The notes beneath the pieces are model-generated. The model did not search any database, had not been told where the DNA came from, and worked only from the letters and a program-made list of their open reading frames with translations. A DNA stretch of 7,590 bases from Bacteroidaceae bacterium (GTDB lineage: Bacteria > Bacteroidota > Bacteroidia > Bacteroidales > Bacteroidaceae): the NCBI GenBank assembly GCA_017628775.1, contig JAGBYN010000118.1:1-7590 (forward strand), given 5' to 3'. Of the stretch, positions 1 through 5,916 are shown in pieces (positions within the stretch are counted from its first letter, which is position 1; each line of letters opens with the position of its first letter). Position numbers and translations under genes: made by a program.

Positions 1-64
1 CAAGGATTTAGATACCTATTTACAACATTCGCATCGTGTACGTGGCAAGTCTTTTGCCTTGTAG
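1..64 (+). CDS. 3' end of an unidentified rightward gene (partial)
   Basis: An open frame enters from the left edge (codons in phase from position 2) and stops at TAG 62-64. The visible C-terminus ends in HRVRGKSFAL. About 20 residues are too few to recognise a family, so no function is given. The case for a real gene end is the strong hairpin with a T-tract starting 17 nt after the stop, in the right orientation to terminate rightward transcription. The next gene is on the opposite strand, so this gene and the GH13 gene converge. Confidence 0.5.
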   Translation, partial: KDLDTYLQHSHRVRGKSFAL

Positions 65-80
65 GTTGTGTGATAAATAG

Positions 81-118
81 AAAGCGAATGATCGCATTGG
101 GTGATCATTCGCTTTTTT
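81..118 (+). terminator. Rho-independent terminator, possibly bidirectional
   Basis: This is a perfect 13-bp inverted repeat, with arms 81-93 and 103-115 and a 9-nt loop. The right arm runs into six T residues (113-118). It ends the rightward gene that stops at 64. It also lies just beyond the stop of the leftward GH13 gene (124). On that strand the arm is followed by a shorter, interrupted T-rich stretch, so it may serve both convergent genes, better for the rightward one. Confidence 0.88.
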
Positions 119-123
119 ACGTC

Positions 124-1779
124 TTAGAATTTTAGAATGGCAGCTCCCCAACTTGGGACTGTTACTTTCGTAAACTTATCAGGTGCTAATTCTAATATTT
201 GAACTTCATCGGTCAGTAAATCTGTTGCGCATTGAGTGCCTTGTGGTAATGAGAGAAACTCAAATGCGTGTTCAGGGATTTTTACGCCTAAGGTGCAGGG
301 GTATTCTTCGAAGTTGACCACGACAAGAACTGTTTCAGTTTCGCTTCTGCGTAAAAAAGCAAAATGACGAGAAGGGTTTAAGTTTTCCTCGCCGTCGTAG
401 TTGACATACATTAAATCGTAGAATAAACCATCTTTGAATGCACGCACATTTTGGCGTAATTTTAAGATTGCACTGTAGAAGTCATATAACGATTTTTCTT
501 GTTCGTTAAAGGCTTCAATTCCTGAAGTCAGTTTCTTTAATGAGTCGCAGCGCCAATAATCAAAGATGGTGGTGCGCCCATCACGTCCTGAAAATCCTTC
601 TTCATCCATGCCTCGTTCGCCAATTTCTTGGCCTGCATAAATCATTAATGGTGTTTCGCGCATCAATGCACTCACGATTAAAGCAGGTTTTGCCTTTTCG
701 GGGTTGTGTGCAAAATAATCAGATGCAATGCGTTGCTCGTCATGATTTTCTAAGAAATTAAGCATATGTGGGTAGATGTCGTCCACAGATTGCCATGCAC
801 CTGTTATGGCTGCCGCTGGTTGTTGGTGACATACAATGGCGCGCAGAGTGTCGTATAAGCCTACTTTGTCGTAGAGATAGTCAAAACCACCTATCTTAAT
901 GTAATTTCTGTATTCGGCAGGGTTGTAAACCTCAGCGATAAATACAATTTGAGGAAATTTCTTTTTAACCTCTTTGATGGCGTATTTCCAAAATTCTACA
1001 GGTACCATTTCTGCCATGTCGCAACGGAAACCATCTACACCCTTCTTGGCCCAAAAGAGAAGTATGGCGGTCATTTTCTTCCATGTGTTTGGAATTGGGG
1101 CAAACGCTTTAGTCCCGCCATTGCAGTAGTTGACTCCATAGTTGAGCTTGATCGTTTCATACCAATCGTTGCGATTGGGCCAAGCGTGAAAACAATCGTT
1201 TCCTGTAGCTTTTGCTGGGAGTTCTTCGTAAGTTAAAGAATCGATTTGTGCAAATTCAACATGCAGTTGCTCGCCAAGGATATAGTAGAAATTATTTTGA
1301 TTGTCAAATGATTTAGAAAGATCGTCGTTTTCACCTAAATCTTTCACGCGTGCTGGTTTTGAGTCGGATTTGTATTGGCGTGCTACATGATTAGGCACGA
1401 AGTCAATAATCATTTTCAAGCCAGCATGATGGGTACGTTCTACAAGAGCCTCAAATTCTTTCATACGATTTTTAACATCAACTGCTAAATCGGGGTCGAT
1501 GTCATAATAATCTTTGATGGCGTATGGTGAACCAGCTTTCCCTTTGACAATGATAGGGTTGTCGGCTAAGATGCCAAACTCTGTGTAGGTGGATTGTGTG
1601 GCATGCTCAATGAGTCCAGTGTACCATATATGTGAAAATCCGAAATTTTTAATGCGTGTGAGTTCTTTTGCGGTGAAATCATTCATTTTGCCACAACCAT
1701 TTTCAATTATGGTTCCCGATTTGAGGTTTTTCCCTTTTCGGTTGCCGTATAATCGTGGTAATACTTGGTAAATATTCAT
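124..1779 (-). CDS. Cytosolic alpha-amylase family (GH13) enzyme
   Basis: This is a 551-residue glycoside hydrolase family 13 protein acting on alpha-glucosidic bonds. All four GH13 conserved regions are visible: region I DFVPNH at 126-131; region II GFRCD ending in the nucleophile D254; region III with the acid/base E283 in IAEVY; and region IV NHD with D347. The catalytic triad D254/E283/D347 is therefore intact. A long insert between region I and region II (about 137-225) corresponds to domain B, and the last 90 or so residues look like the usual C-terminal beta domain. There is no signal peptide: the chain starts MNIYQVLPRLYG, already barrel-like. It should therefore be cytoplasmic, acting on internal glycogen or imported maltodextrin. 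I cannot tell hydrolase from transglycosylase. The ATG at 1779 fits family length and follows an A-rich stretch instead of a Shine-Dalgarno sequence. Confidence 0.9.
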   Translation of the reverse strand: MNIYQVLPRLYGNRKGKNLKSGTIIENGCGKMNDFTAKELTRIKNFGFSHIWYTGLIEHATQSTYTEFGILADNPIIVKGKAGSPYAIKDYYDIDPDLAVDVKNRMKEFEALVERTHHAGLKMIIDFVPNHVARQYKSDSKPARVKDLGENDDLSKSFDNQNNFYYILGEQLHVEFAQIDSLTYEELPAKATGNDCFHAWPNRNDWYETIKLNYGVNYCNGGTKAFAPIPNTWKKMTAILLFWAKKGVDGFRCDMAEMVPVEFWKYAIKEVKKKFPQIVFIAEVYNPAEYRNYIKIGGFDYLYDKVGLYDTLRAIVCHQQPAAAITGAWQSVDDIYPHMLNFLENHDEQRIASDYFAHNPEKAKPALIVSALMRETPLMIYAGQEIGERGMDEEGFSGRDGRTTIFDYWRCDSLKKLTSGIEAFNEQEKSLYDFYSAILKLRQNVRAFKDGLFYDLMYVNYDGEENLNPSRHFAFLRRSETETVLVVVNFEEYPCTLGVKIPEHAFEFLSLPQGTQCATDLLTDEVQILELAPDKFTKVTVPSWGAAILKF

Positions 1780-1801
1780 GTTTGTTTTTGTGTTTTACGT
1801 A

Positions 1802-1834
1802 CAAAAATATGAATGTGTAAGTACTACTTACGAA
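1802..1834 (-). promoter_or_regulatory. Probable promoter of the GH13 gene
   Basis: Read leftward, TATTTTTG (1809-1802) is a full match to the Bacteroidota -7 consensus TAnnTTTG. TTCG (1834-1831), 21 nt upstream, is a 3-of-4 match to the -33 TTTG. It would give a very short 5' leader before the ATG at 1779. The -7 box is also the T-tract of the hairpin at 1809-1863, so the motif may be partly coincidental. Confidence 0.5.
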
Positions 1835-1863
1835 TGGTGAAGGGGTAGTACTTGCACATTCAT
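1803..1863 (-). terminator. Hairpin terminator downstream of fabD
   Basis: A 20-nt inverted repeat has arms 1809-1828 and 1844-1863 and a 15-nt loop. There are only two non-Watson-Crick positions, T1818 opposite G1854 and T1828 opposite G1844. It starts 17 nt beyond the fabD stop and, read leftward, is followed by a run of five T (1807-1803). The two imperfect positions are A-C mismatches in the leftward transcript but G-U pairs in a rightward one. The stem is therefore slightly stronger on the strand that has no T-tract. Confidence 0.7.
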
Positions 1864-1880
1864 TGAATTATTTAGTTGAG

Positions 1881-2765
1881 TTACAAACCACGTGCAGTGA
1901 CGTCGCGTGATATTTTTGTAATCATACCTTGTAAGGCTTTTCCTGGGCCGCATTCAACAAATTCTGTAGCTCCTGCAGCAATCATGTTTTGAACTTCTTT
2001 AGTCCAAAGTACACTTGCTGTGAGCTGTTGAATTAAGTTTGCTTTGATTTCTTCTGGGCATGTATGCGCTTGGGCATCTACATTTTGGTACACAGGACAA
2101 ATGGGCTTATTGAAAGTCGCTCTTTCAATTGCTGTTTCCAACTCATCTTTGGCCGGTTGCATTAATGGCGAATGGAATGCACCACTCACTGGGAGTACAA
2201 GGGCGCGCTTTGCACCTGCTTCTTTGAGTTTTACGCATGCTGCCTCTATAGCTGTTTTTTCACCAGAGATTACTAATTGGCCGGGGCAATTATAATTTGC
2301 AGGAATAACTAACGCTTCGGGAGTAGAAACTTCTTGGCAAATGGCTTCAACTTGTTCGTCGGGTAAACCAATAACGGCAGCCATAGTGCCTGGGATCGCT
2401 TCGCAAGCCGCTTGCATCGCTAAAGCACGTGTTGCAACTAATTTCAAACCATCTTCAAAAGAGAGGCATCCAGCAGCGGTGAGTGCCGACAATTCTCCAA
2501 GAGAGTGACCTGCTACCATGCTTGGTTTGAATTCTTCTCCTAAGCATAATGCTGAAATAACACTGTGAAGAAAAACTGCAGGTTGAGTTACTTTGGTTTG
2601 TTTCAGTTCTTCATCTGTGCCATTAAACATGATGTCGGTGATGTTAAAACCGAGAATATCATTTGCTTGGTCAAAGAGTTTTTTTGCTAAAGGATTGTTT
2701 TCGTAAAGGTCTTTACCCATTCCAACGAATTGTGATCCTTGTCCGGGAAATACAAATGCAGTCAT
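1881..2765 (-). CDS. fabD: Malonyl-CoA:ACP transacylase FabD
   Basis: This enzyme transfers malonyl from CoA to acyl carrier protein, supplying the extender unit for type II fatty-acid synthesis in the cytoplasm. The protein has 294 residues from the chosen start, normal for FabD. Diagnostic motifs are GQGSQ (8-12) of the oxyanion hole, GHSLGE with nucleophile S88, R113 that binds the malonyl carboxylate, VSGAFH with catalytic H198, and ECGPGKAL near the C-terminus. The frame stays open to a TTG at 2807, adding 14 residues. That TTG lies inside the apparent -7 box, and FabD proteins normally begin just before the FVFPGQGSQ strand, so ATG 2765 is preferred. It appears to be a single-gene unit with its own promoter and terminator, not part of a fab cluster. 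Confidence 0.96.
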   Translation of the reverse strand: MTAFVFPGQGSQFVGMGKDLYENNPLAKKLFDQANDILGFNITDIMFNGTDEELKQTKVTQPAVFLHSVISALCLGEEFKPSMVAGHSLGELSALTAAGCLSFEDGLKLVATRALAMQAACEAIPGTMAAVIGLPDEQVEAICQEVSTPEALVIPANYNCPGQLVISGEKTAIEAACVKLKEAGAKRALVLPVSGAFHSPLMQPAKDELETAIERATFNKPICPVYQNVDAQAHTCPEEIKANLIQQLTASVLWTKEVQNMIAAGATEFVECGPGKALQGMITKISRDVTARGL

Positions 2766-2804
2766 AATTGATTTATTTGTTGTGTTTTGTATCGATTCTT
2801 CGTG

Positions 2805-2836
2805 CAAATATACATATTATTCGTTGAATTGAGAAA
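2805..2836 (-). promoter_or_regulatory. Promoter of fabD
   Basis: Read leftward, TATATTTG (2812-2805) matches the Bacteroidota -7 consensus TAnnTTTG exactly. TTTC (2836-2833), 20 nt upstream, is a 3-of-4 match to the -33 element. Expected transcription start is near 2798, leaving a 5' leader of about 30 nt before the fabD ATG at 2765. Confidence 0.7.
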
Positions 2837-2901
2837 TTTGGGGCAAAATAAATGAATGACAGATTTTTATGATGTCCTCTCTTTCTGGGTTGTGTTAGAA
2901 C

Positions 2902-3606
2902 TTAATTGAGATTATCTGATGATGCTCCTACTTTTAAATCGGTGTTGTTGATGAGCACTTCTATTCCATTTAGATCCTTCAGTGTGGGGTAAACTTCTGC
3001 GATAAACCATTGTGCTAAATTGTTATCTCGTTTAACAACTGTTTTGTTGTTGCAGAAAAGGTTTATGCTGAAATATTCGAAGTGTTTTCTCGCTATGTTG
3101 ATGTCGGTCAGAATACGCTCTTTTGTTTCTCCTTCTGTGCAGCATAGCAGGCATACGCCTTGGAAATGTTTGGCTACGTCTTCAGGGGTTGCTGTGTTAG
3201 GGATGCCTTTTCGCCATTTTGATCTCAGATTCGGGTCAAAGGTTTCTATGCCACATCGAAATTTCACGGTGGTGTTTTCGAATTGTTTGGCAAATTCATT
3301 TAATTCATTTCTGTACATGTAGTGAGCTTCAAACCATAGGGTGTGAATGTTGTGTTGCTTGACAACCTGCTTGATCATGTCTATGGTTTTTGGATCAAGC
3401 TCCATGGCTGAACCGGAGTTGATTATGTCTAAAACGCCATATGTGCCCGTTACTTGTTTCAAAACCTTTTGGTTGATTTCGAATGGGGATGCGCTGCTGT
3501 CTTCGTGGTAATCGCAAAAGGTACAACGTTTCCATTTGCAACCTGTGCCCTGTAAAAGTACAAATTCGCGAGGAAGATTTTTATGAATTAATGAGTAGCG
3601 TTGCAT
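2902..3606 (-). CDS. Small radical SAM protein, possible QueL-type queuine lyase
   Basis: This is a 234-residue protein with a radical SAM core. The [4Fe-4S] cysteines are C23, C28 and C31, in a CX4CX2C arrangement with an aromatic residue (F30) before the last one. NSGSAMELD (about 63-71) takes the place of the SAM-contacting GGE-type segment, and a later strand reads GIETFD. There is no extra cluster domain or SPASM tail. The gene lies directly downstream of a YhhQ/VUT queuosine-precursor transporter, on the same strand with a 98-bp gap, so they are probably co-transcribed. From family knowledge, a small radical SAM enzyme (QueL) cleaves queuine to preQ1 in gut bacteria. The assignment here is inference from size, the GTGCKWKRCTFCDYH region and context. 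The frame could open at TTG 3633 (nine extra residues), but ATG 3606 is more usual. Radical SAM identity is near certain; the substrate is not. Confidence 0.8.
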   Translation of the reverse strand: MQRYSLIHKNLPREFVLLQGTGCKWKRCTFCDYHEDSSASPFEINQKVLKQVTGTYGVLDIINSGSAMELDPKTIDMIKQVVKQHNIHTLWFEAHYMYRNELNEFAKQFENTTVKFRCGIETFDPNLRSKWRKGIPNTATPEDVAKHFQGVCLLCCTEGETKERILTDINIARKHFEYFSINLFCNNKTVVKRDNNLAQWFIAEVYPTLKDLNGIEVLINNTDLKVGASSDNLN

Positions 3607-3704
3607 GATGATTGTGTTGTTTAGATATGACAACCTTGATTCGTGCGTGAAATAATTTTTGATTCACACCTTTGTATGAAGCAAGTGTTGCTTTTGCTCA
3701 TATG

Positions 3705-4388
3705 TTAATGCTGGGTGTTATTTGATAATTCCACTTTAGCTTGAACCCACTTGATAACTGCATAGGCCATTGGTGTTCCAAAAATTGCTTCTATAAAAAG
3801 TTTTGAAAAGTATTGAAACGCAATCATCATGAGTAGGTCGTGTGTGCTTACTAAACCTGCAAATGCAATTAAAACAAACGGAAGTGTATCAAATAGATAG
3901 CCAATCATAGAACTGCCAATTGTTCTAAACCATAGGTGTTTGCCTTTGGTCTTTATGCGAAGGCGTTCCATAAACCAAGCATTGGAAAGTTCCCCGCAAA
4001 GAAAACCTGCTAAAGAGCCTATGACGATTCGGGGTACATAACTGAATATGTGGTTATATGCGTCGGCTGTTTCCTGTAGGTATTCTGGTGACGGCATCCA
4101 TACGCCTACTTGTGTGCATAGCACCAGAAGTATATTACACATAAAGGTGAGCCATATCACTCTTTTAGCAGTGCGATATCCCCATAACTCGGTTAAAACA
4201 TCGCCAAGCATGTAGGCGAAGGGGAAGGTTATGGTTCCTGCGTCAAAATAACATAGATTGGCAAAGCTTACAATTTTTACAGCCATGATGTTTGATACTA
4301 AATAGAGCGTAACAAAAAGCGCTGTAACAATCATCAACGGCATGGGGTTGATGTTTCGGTTTTTAAAAGGGTTTTCCGATACCTTCAT
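3705..4388 (-). CDS. yhhQ: YhhQ/VUT-family queuosine precursor transporter
   Basis: This 227-residue inner-membrane protein belongs to the YhhQ/VUT (COG1738-type) family. The E. coli member imports preQ0 and preQ1 for tRNA queuosine synthesis. About six hydrophobic segments are visible (roughly 17-40, 47-65, 76-97, 119-140, 157-180, 183-213). Family hallmarks are SNIMAVKI, DAGTITFPFAYMLGD followed by TELWGYRTAKR, CGELSN (131-136), the KTKGKHLWFRTIGSS stretch and D167 in the DT motif of TM5. Length is normal. The ATG at 4388 begins a polar N-terminus before TM1. No clear -33/-7 pair was found upstream. The radical SAM gene follows in the same direction, suggesting a two-gene transport-plus-conversion unit. 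Substrate (preQ0, preQ1 or queuine) cannot be read from sequence. Confidence 0.9.
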   Translation of the reverse strand: MKVSENPFKNRNINPMPLMIVTALFVTLYLVSNIMAVKIVSFANLCYFDAGTITFPFAYMLGDVLTELWGYRTAKRVIWLTFMCNILLVLCTQVGVWMPSPEYLQETADAYNHIFSYVPRIVIGSLAGFLCGELSNAWFMERLRIKTKGKHLWFRTIGSSMIGYLFDTLPFVLIAFAGLVSTHDLLMMIAFQYFSKLFIEAIFGTPMAYAVIKWVQAKVELSNNTQH

Positions 4389-4510
4389 AGTTGTTAAGTG
4401 AAAATAAAGTGGTTATAAATGGTGAATGGCGATAATGCTCGCCTTGTGATTATATTTTTTTTTAAAATAGTTGTGATATCTTAAAAATCAGAAGTTTGAT
4501 CAAGGTCTTC

Positions 4511-4554
4511 AAAAAAAATAAAGAGGTTGTCAATGGAATTTGGCAACCTCTTTA
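4511..4554 (-). terminator. Terminator of the M23 peptidase gene
   Basis: A 15-bp inverted repeat has arms 4519-4533 and 4540-4554, a 6-nt loop and one imperfect pair (T4530 opposite G4543). Read leftward, the stem is followed by eight T (the A-run 4511-4518). It begins 12 nt past the peptidase stop codon. It separates the peptidase from yhhQ, so yhhQ should have its own promoter or depend on read-through. Confidence 0.92.
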
Positions 4555-4566
4555 CAATTGTTTTAT

Positions 4567-5442
4567 TTAATATCTTAGGATTTGTCCTAAACGCAAAACA
4601 GTGTTTGTTTTGATTCTGTTCATTTTACAAAGTTGGGTGACAGAGGTTCCTGTTTTATTTGCTATGCGCGATAGATTGTCACCTTTTTTAACTTTGTAAA
4701 ATCTGTTGTCGTTGTCCTTAATATCTCCTTTCGCAAGTTGGCCTGTAAAGTTCTTGCTTGTTTTAGGTTTGTGGAATGTGTAGAAGTCTCCTGTGACGTC
4801 TTGATTGGGGAAGTCAAACAAGAAGGCAGGGTCAATTGCTTCACCCATTACTCGAGTTTCGAAATGGAGGTGAGAACCATACGAGCGACCAGTGTTTCCT
4901 CCCAACCCGATAGGTTGTCCGGCTTTTACTTCGTCGTCTGTGTTGCAAAGATGCTTGGACATGTGGGCGTAAATTGTTTCTAAACCATTGTTGTGGCGCA
5001 ATACAACATATTTACCATATCCTTTTCTTTCGTACTTTACGATTCTTACTTTACCGTCGAATGCTGCGTAGATTGTGTCGCCTGTGTAAACTTTAACATC
5101 AATGCCTTTGTGCATGCGGCGAAAACGTCGGCGATAGCCAAAATTACTTGTTACTTTTCGGCTTTTGGTTGGCATACAAAAACCTTTTAGGTCAATGACC
5201 AAACTGTCGGGAACGTCTGCGCGATTGTAGCAATGTGTATTTTGGGTGTCCCAATTCTTGTAAAAATCATCAATAGCATCTTCTTCTTCAAACATTAACA
5301 TGATAGCAACAGAGTCGGCTTCACGTAGTTTGTCGTCAATCGGTGCTTGTTTTGCTATCATATCTTGAGCGGCAGCATTCGAAAACGATGCTGCACAAAA
5401 ACAAAGCCCCGTGATTAGGTGCTTTATGTTTAATATTTTCAT
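4567..5442 (-). CDS. Exported M23 (LytM-type) metalloendopeptidase with C-terminal LysM
   Basis: This is a predicted zinc endopeptidase that cuts peptidoglycan cross-links in the periplasm; the protein has 291 residues. From the N-terminus there is a signal peptide (MKILNIKHLI, hydrophobic stretch, then SNAAAQ with likely cleavage near residue 25), an acidic linker, and the M23 domain (about 95-210). H111 and D115 (HxxxD) and H193 of HLH should bind zinc, and H160 and H191 are the catalytic histidines. All are present, so it should be active and not a degenerate activator. A LysM repeat (about 248-291, beginning YKVKKGDNLSRIA) should anchor it to glycan. The frame is open to an ATG at 5478, but that codon lies upstream of the promoter's -7 box and before the signal peptide, so ATG 5442 is chosen. 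Cysteines in the signal do not form a convincing lipobox. Confidence 0.92.
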   Translation of the reverse strand: MKILNIKHLITGLCFCAASFSNAAAQDMIAKQAPIDDKLREADSVAIMLMFEEEDAIDDFYKNWDTQNTHCYNRADVPDSLVIDLKGFCMPTKSRKVTSNFGYRRRFRRMHKGIDVKVYTGDTIYAAFDGKVRIVKYERKGYGKYVVLRHNNGLETIYAHMSKHLCNTDDEVKAGQPIGLGGNTGRSYGSHLHFETRVMGEAIDPAFLFDFPNQDVTGDFYTFHKPKTSKNFTGQLAKGDIKDNDNRFYKVKKGDNLSRIANKTGTSVTQLCKMNRIKTNTVLRLGQILRY

Positions 5443-5463
5443 TGGCTTTAAATTTAGACTTTG

Positions 5464-5494
5464 CAAAGTTACGTACATTATTTAAAAAGGCAAA
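5464..5494 (-). promoter_or_regulatory. Strong promoter of the M23 peptidase gene
   Basis: Read leftward, TTTG (5494-5491), a 19-nt spacer and TAACTTTG (5471-5464) match both halves of the Bacteroidota promoter consensus perfectly. Expected start is near 5457, about 15 nt before the ATG at 5442. This is the best promoter in the window and fixes the start of the gene. Confidence 0.85.
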
Positions 5495-5805
5495 ATTTTT
5501 AATCTTAAAAATTGCTGATTTTTAACCTTTTGCCTGATTTGTAACACTTTTTTGTCGTTTCTTGATTTCAGTGTAGATCAAAGCAATAGATTTTAAAGAT
5601 GTGATTAAACGAATAAATGCCTAGTATTTAAATCTAGGCTCCTATTAGAGGTGTAAGTATCATTTTTTTTTTGATGGTCTGAAATTTATAGGCTTACATC
5701 ATGGTTATTTATGAATTTTCAGTTAAATGTAATGATAAAACGTAAAAATAAATGCAATGAAAAAATTTTATTTGAATTTTATCCAATTGAGAAATAAAAA
5801 AAAAC
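5495..5805. other. AT-rich divergent intergenic region without a recognised gene
   Basis: This stretch lies between the leftward peptidase promoter and the pyrB leader. I see no convincing coding frame and no tRNA. It contains a 6-bp hairpin (GCCTAG 5619-5624 with CTAGGC 5634-5639, 9-nt loop), a run of ten T (5663-5672), and a longer-range pairing of 5650-5657 with 5693-5700 around that run. A one-mismatch -7-like motif, TTTATTTG, lies at 5767-5774. None of these is decisive. Confidence 0.5.
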
Positions 5806-5813
5806 TAATTTTG
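5806..5813 (+). promoter_or_regulatory. Candidate -7 element for pyrB
   Basis: TAATTTTG is a full match to TAnnTTTG, on the pyrB strand about 100 nt before the start codon. No TTTG lies at the correct spacing upstream, so the promoter is incomplete by consensus. If real, transcription starts near 5820 and pyrB has a leader of roughly 97 nt. That would leave the GGAGG at 5813-5817 outside the transcript. Confidence 0.4.
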
Positions 5814-5882
5814 GAGGAAATATGTATGCTGTTCTGTGTTTGAACCTCAAAAAGAATGATGTGTGCAGGACAGGTGCTCCAA
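5811..5882 (+). promoter_or_regulatory. Nested stem structure in the pyrB leader
   Basis: An outer stem pairs TTGGAG (5811-5816) with CTCCAA (5877-5882). An inner stem pairs CTGTTCTG (5829-5836) with CAGGACAG (5866-5873), with one G-U. A small apical stem pairs 5839-5843 with 5847-5851. The outer stem would cover the GGAGG ribosome-binding site of the short ORF at 5822. No T-tract follows, so this is not a simple terminator. A role in controlling pyrB is inference. Confidence 0.35.
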
Positions 5883-5887
5883 TTTAA
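5822..5887 (+). CDS. Possible 21-codon leader peptide upstream of pyrB
   Basis: A short frame opens at ATG 5822, begins MYAVLCLNLKK and stops at TAA 5885-5887, 29 nt before pyrB. It is preceded at good spacing by GGAGG (5813-5817), a strong ribosome-binding site that the larger genes here lack. It overlaps nested inverted repeats (5811-5882). It could be a regulatory leader peptide for pyrBI, by analogy with the translated leader of the E. coli pyrBI operon, but it has no obvious sequence relation to that peptide. The competing -7 motif at 5806-5813 would make it leaderless. It may also be chance. Confidence 0.3.
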   Translation: MYAVLCLNLKKNDVCRTGAPI

Positions 5888-5916
5888 ATCATGATTATAC
5901 TTAAATCTTTATCACA

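Noticed and set aside
540..1771. Rightward open frames of 60-95 codons opposite the GH13 gene
   Set aside because: They lie wholly antisense to a gene with intact catalytic motifs, contain no recognisable domain and have compositions expected from the complement of coding DNA.
3020..3322. A 100-codon rightward frame opposite the radical SAM gene
   Set aside because: The opposite strand carries clear radical SAM motifs, and this frame has no domain, promoter or ribosome-binding site.
3679..3693. Small hairpin between yhhQ and the radical SAM gene as a terminator
   Set aside because: The stem is only 6 bp with a 3-nt loop, AT-rich, and lacks a T-tract on the leftward strand. Co-transcription is the simpler reading.
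4389..4510. A preQ1 riboswitch upstream of yhhQ
   Set aside because: I searched the leftward 5' region for the compact class-I pattern (a short GC stem followed by an A-rich tail with an AACTA-like end). I found only a 5-bp hairpin (4428-4432 with 4439-4443) and AT-rich runs. There is no support for a known riboswitch.
4662..5190. Open frames overlapping the M23/LysM gene in other frames
   Set aside because: The M23 zinc ligands and LysM repeat identify the real frame; the others are low-complexity shadows without start signals.
5701..5745. A 14-codon frame in the divergent intergenic region
   Set aside because: It has no ribosome-binding site, promoter or structural context; frames of this length are expected by chance.
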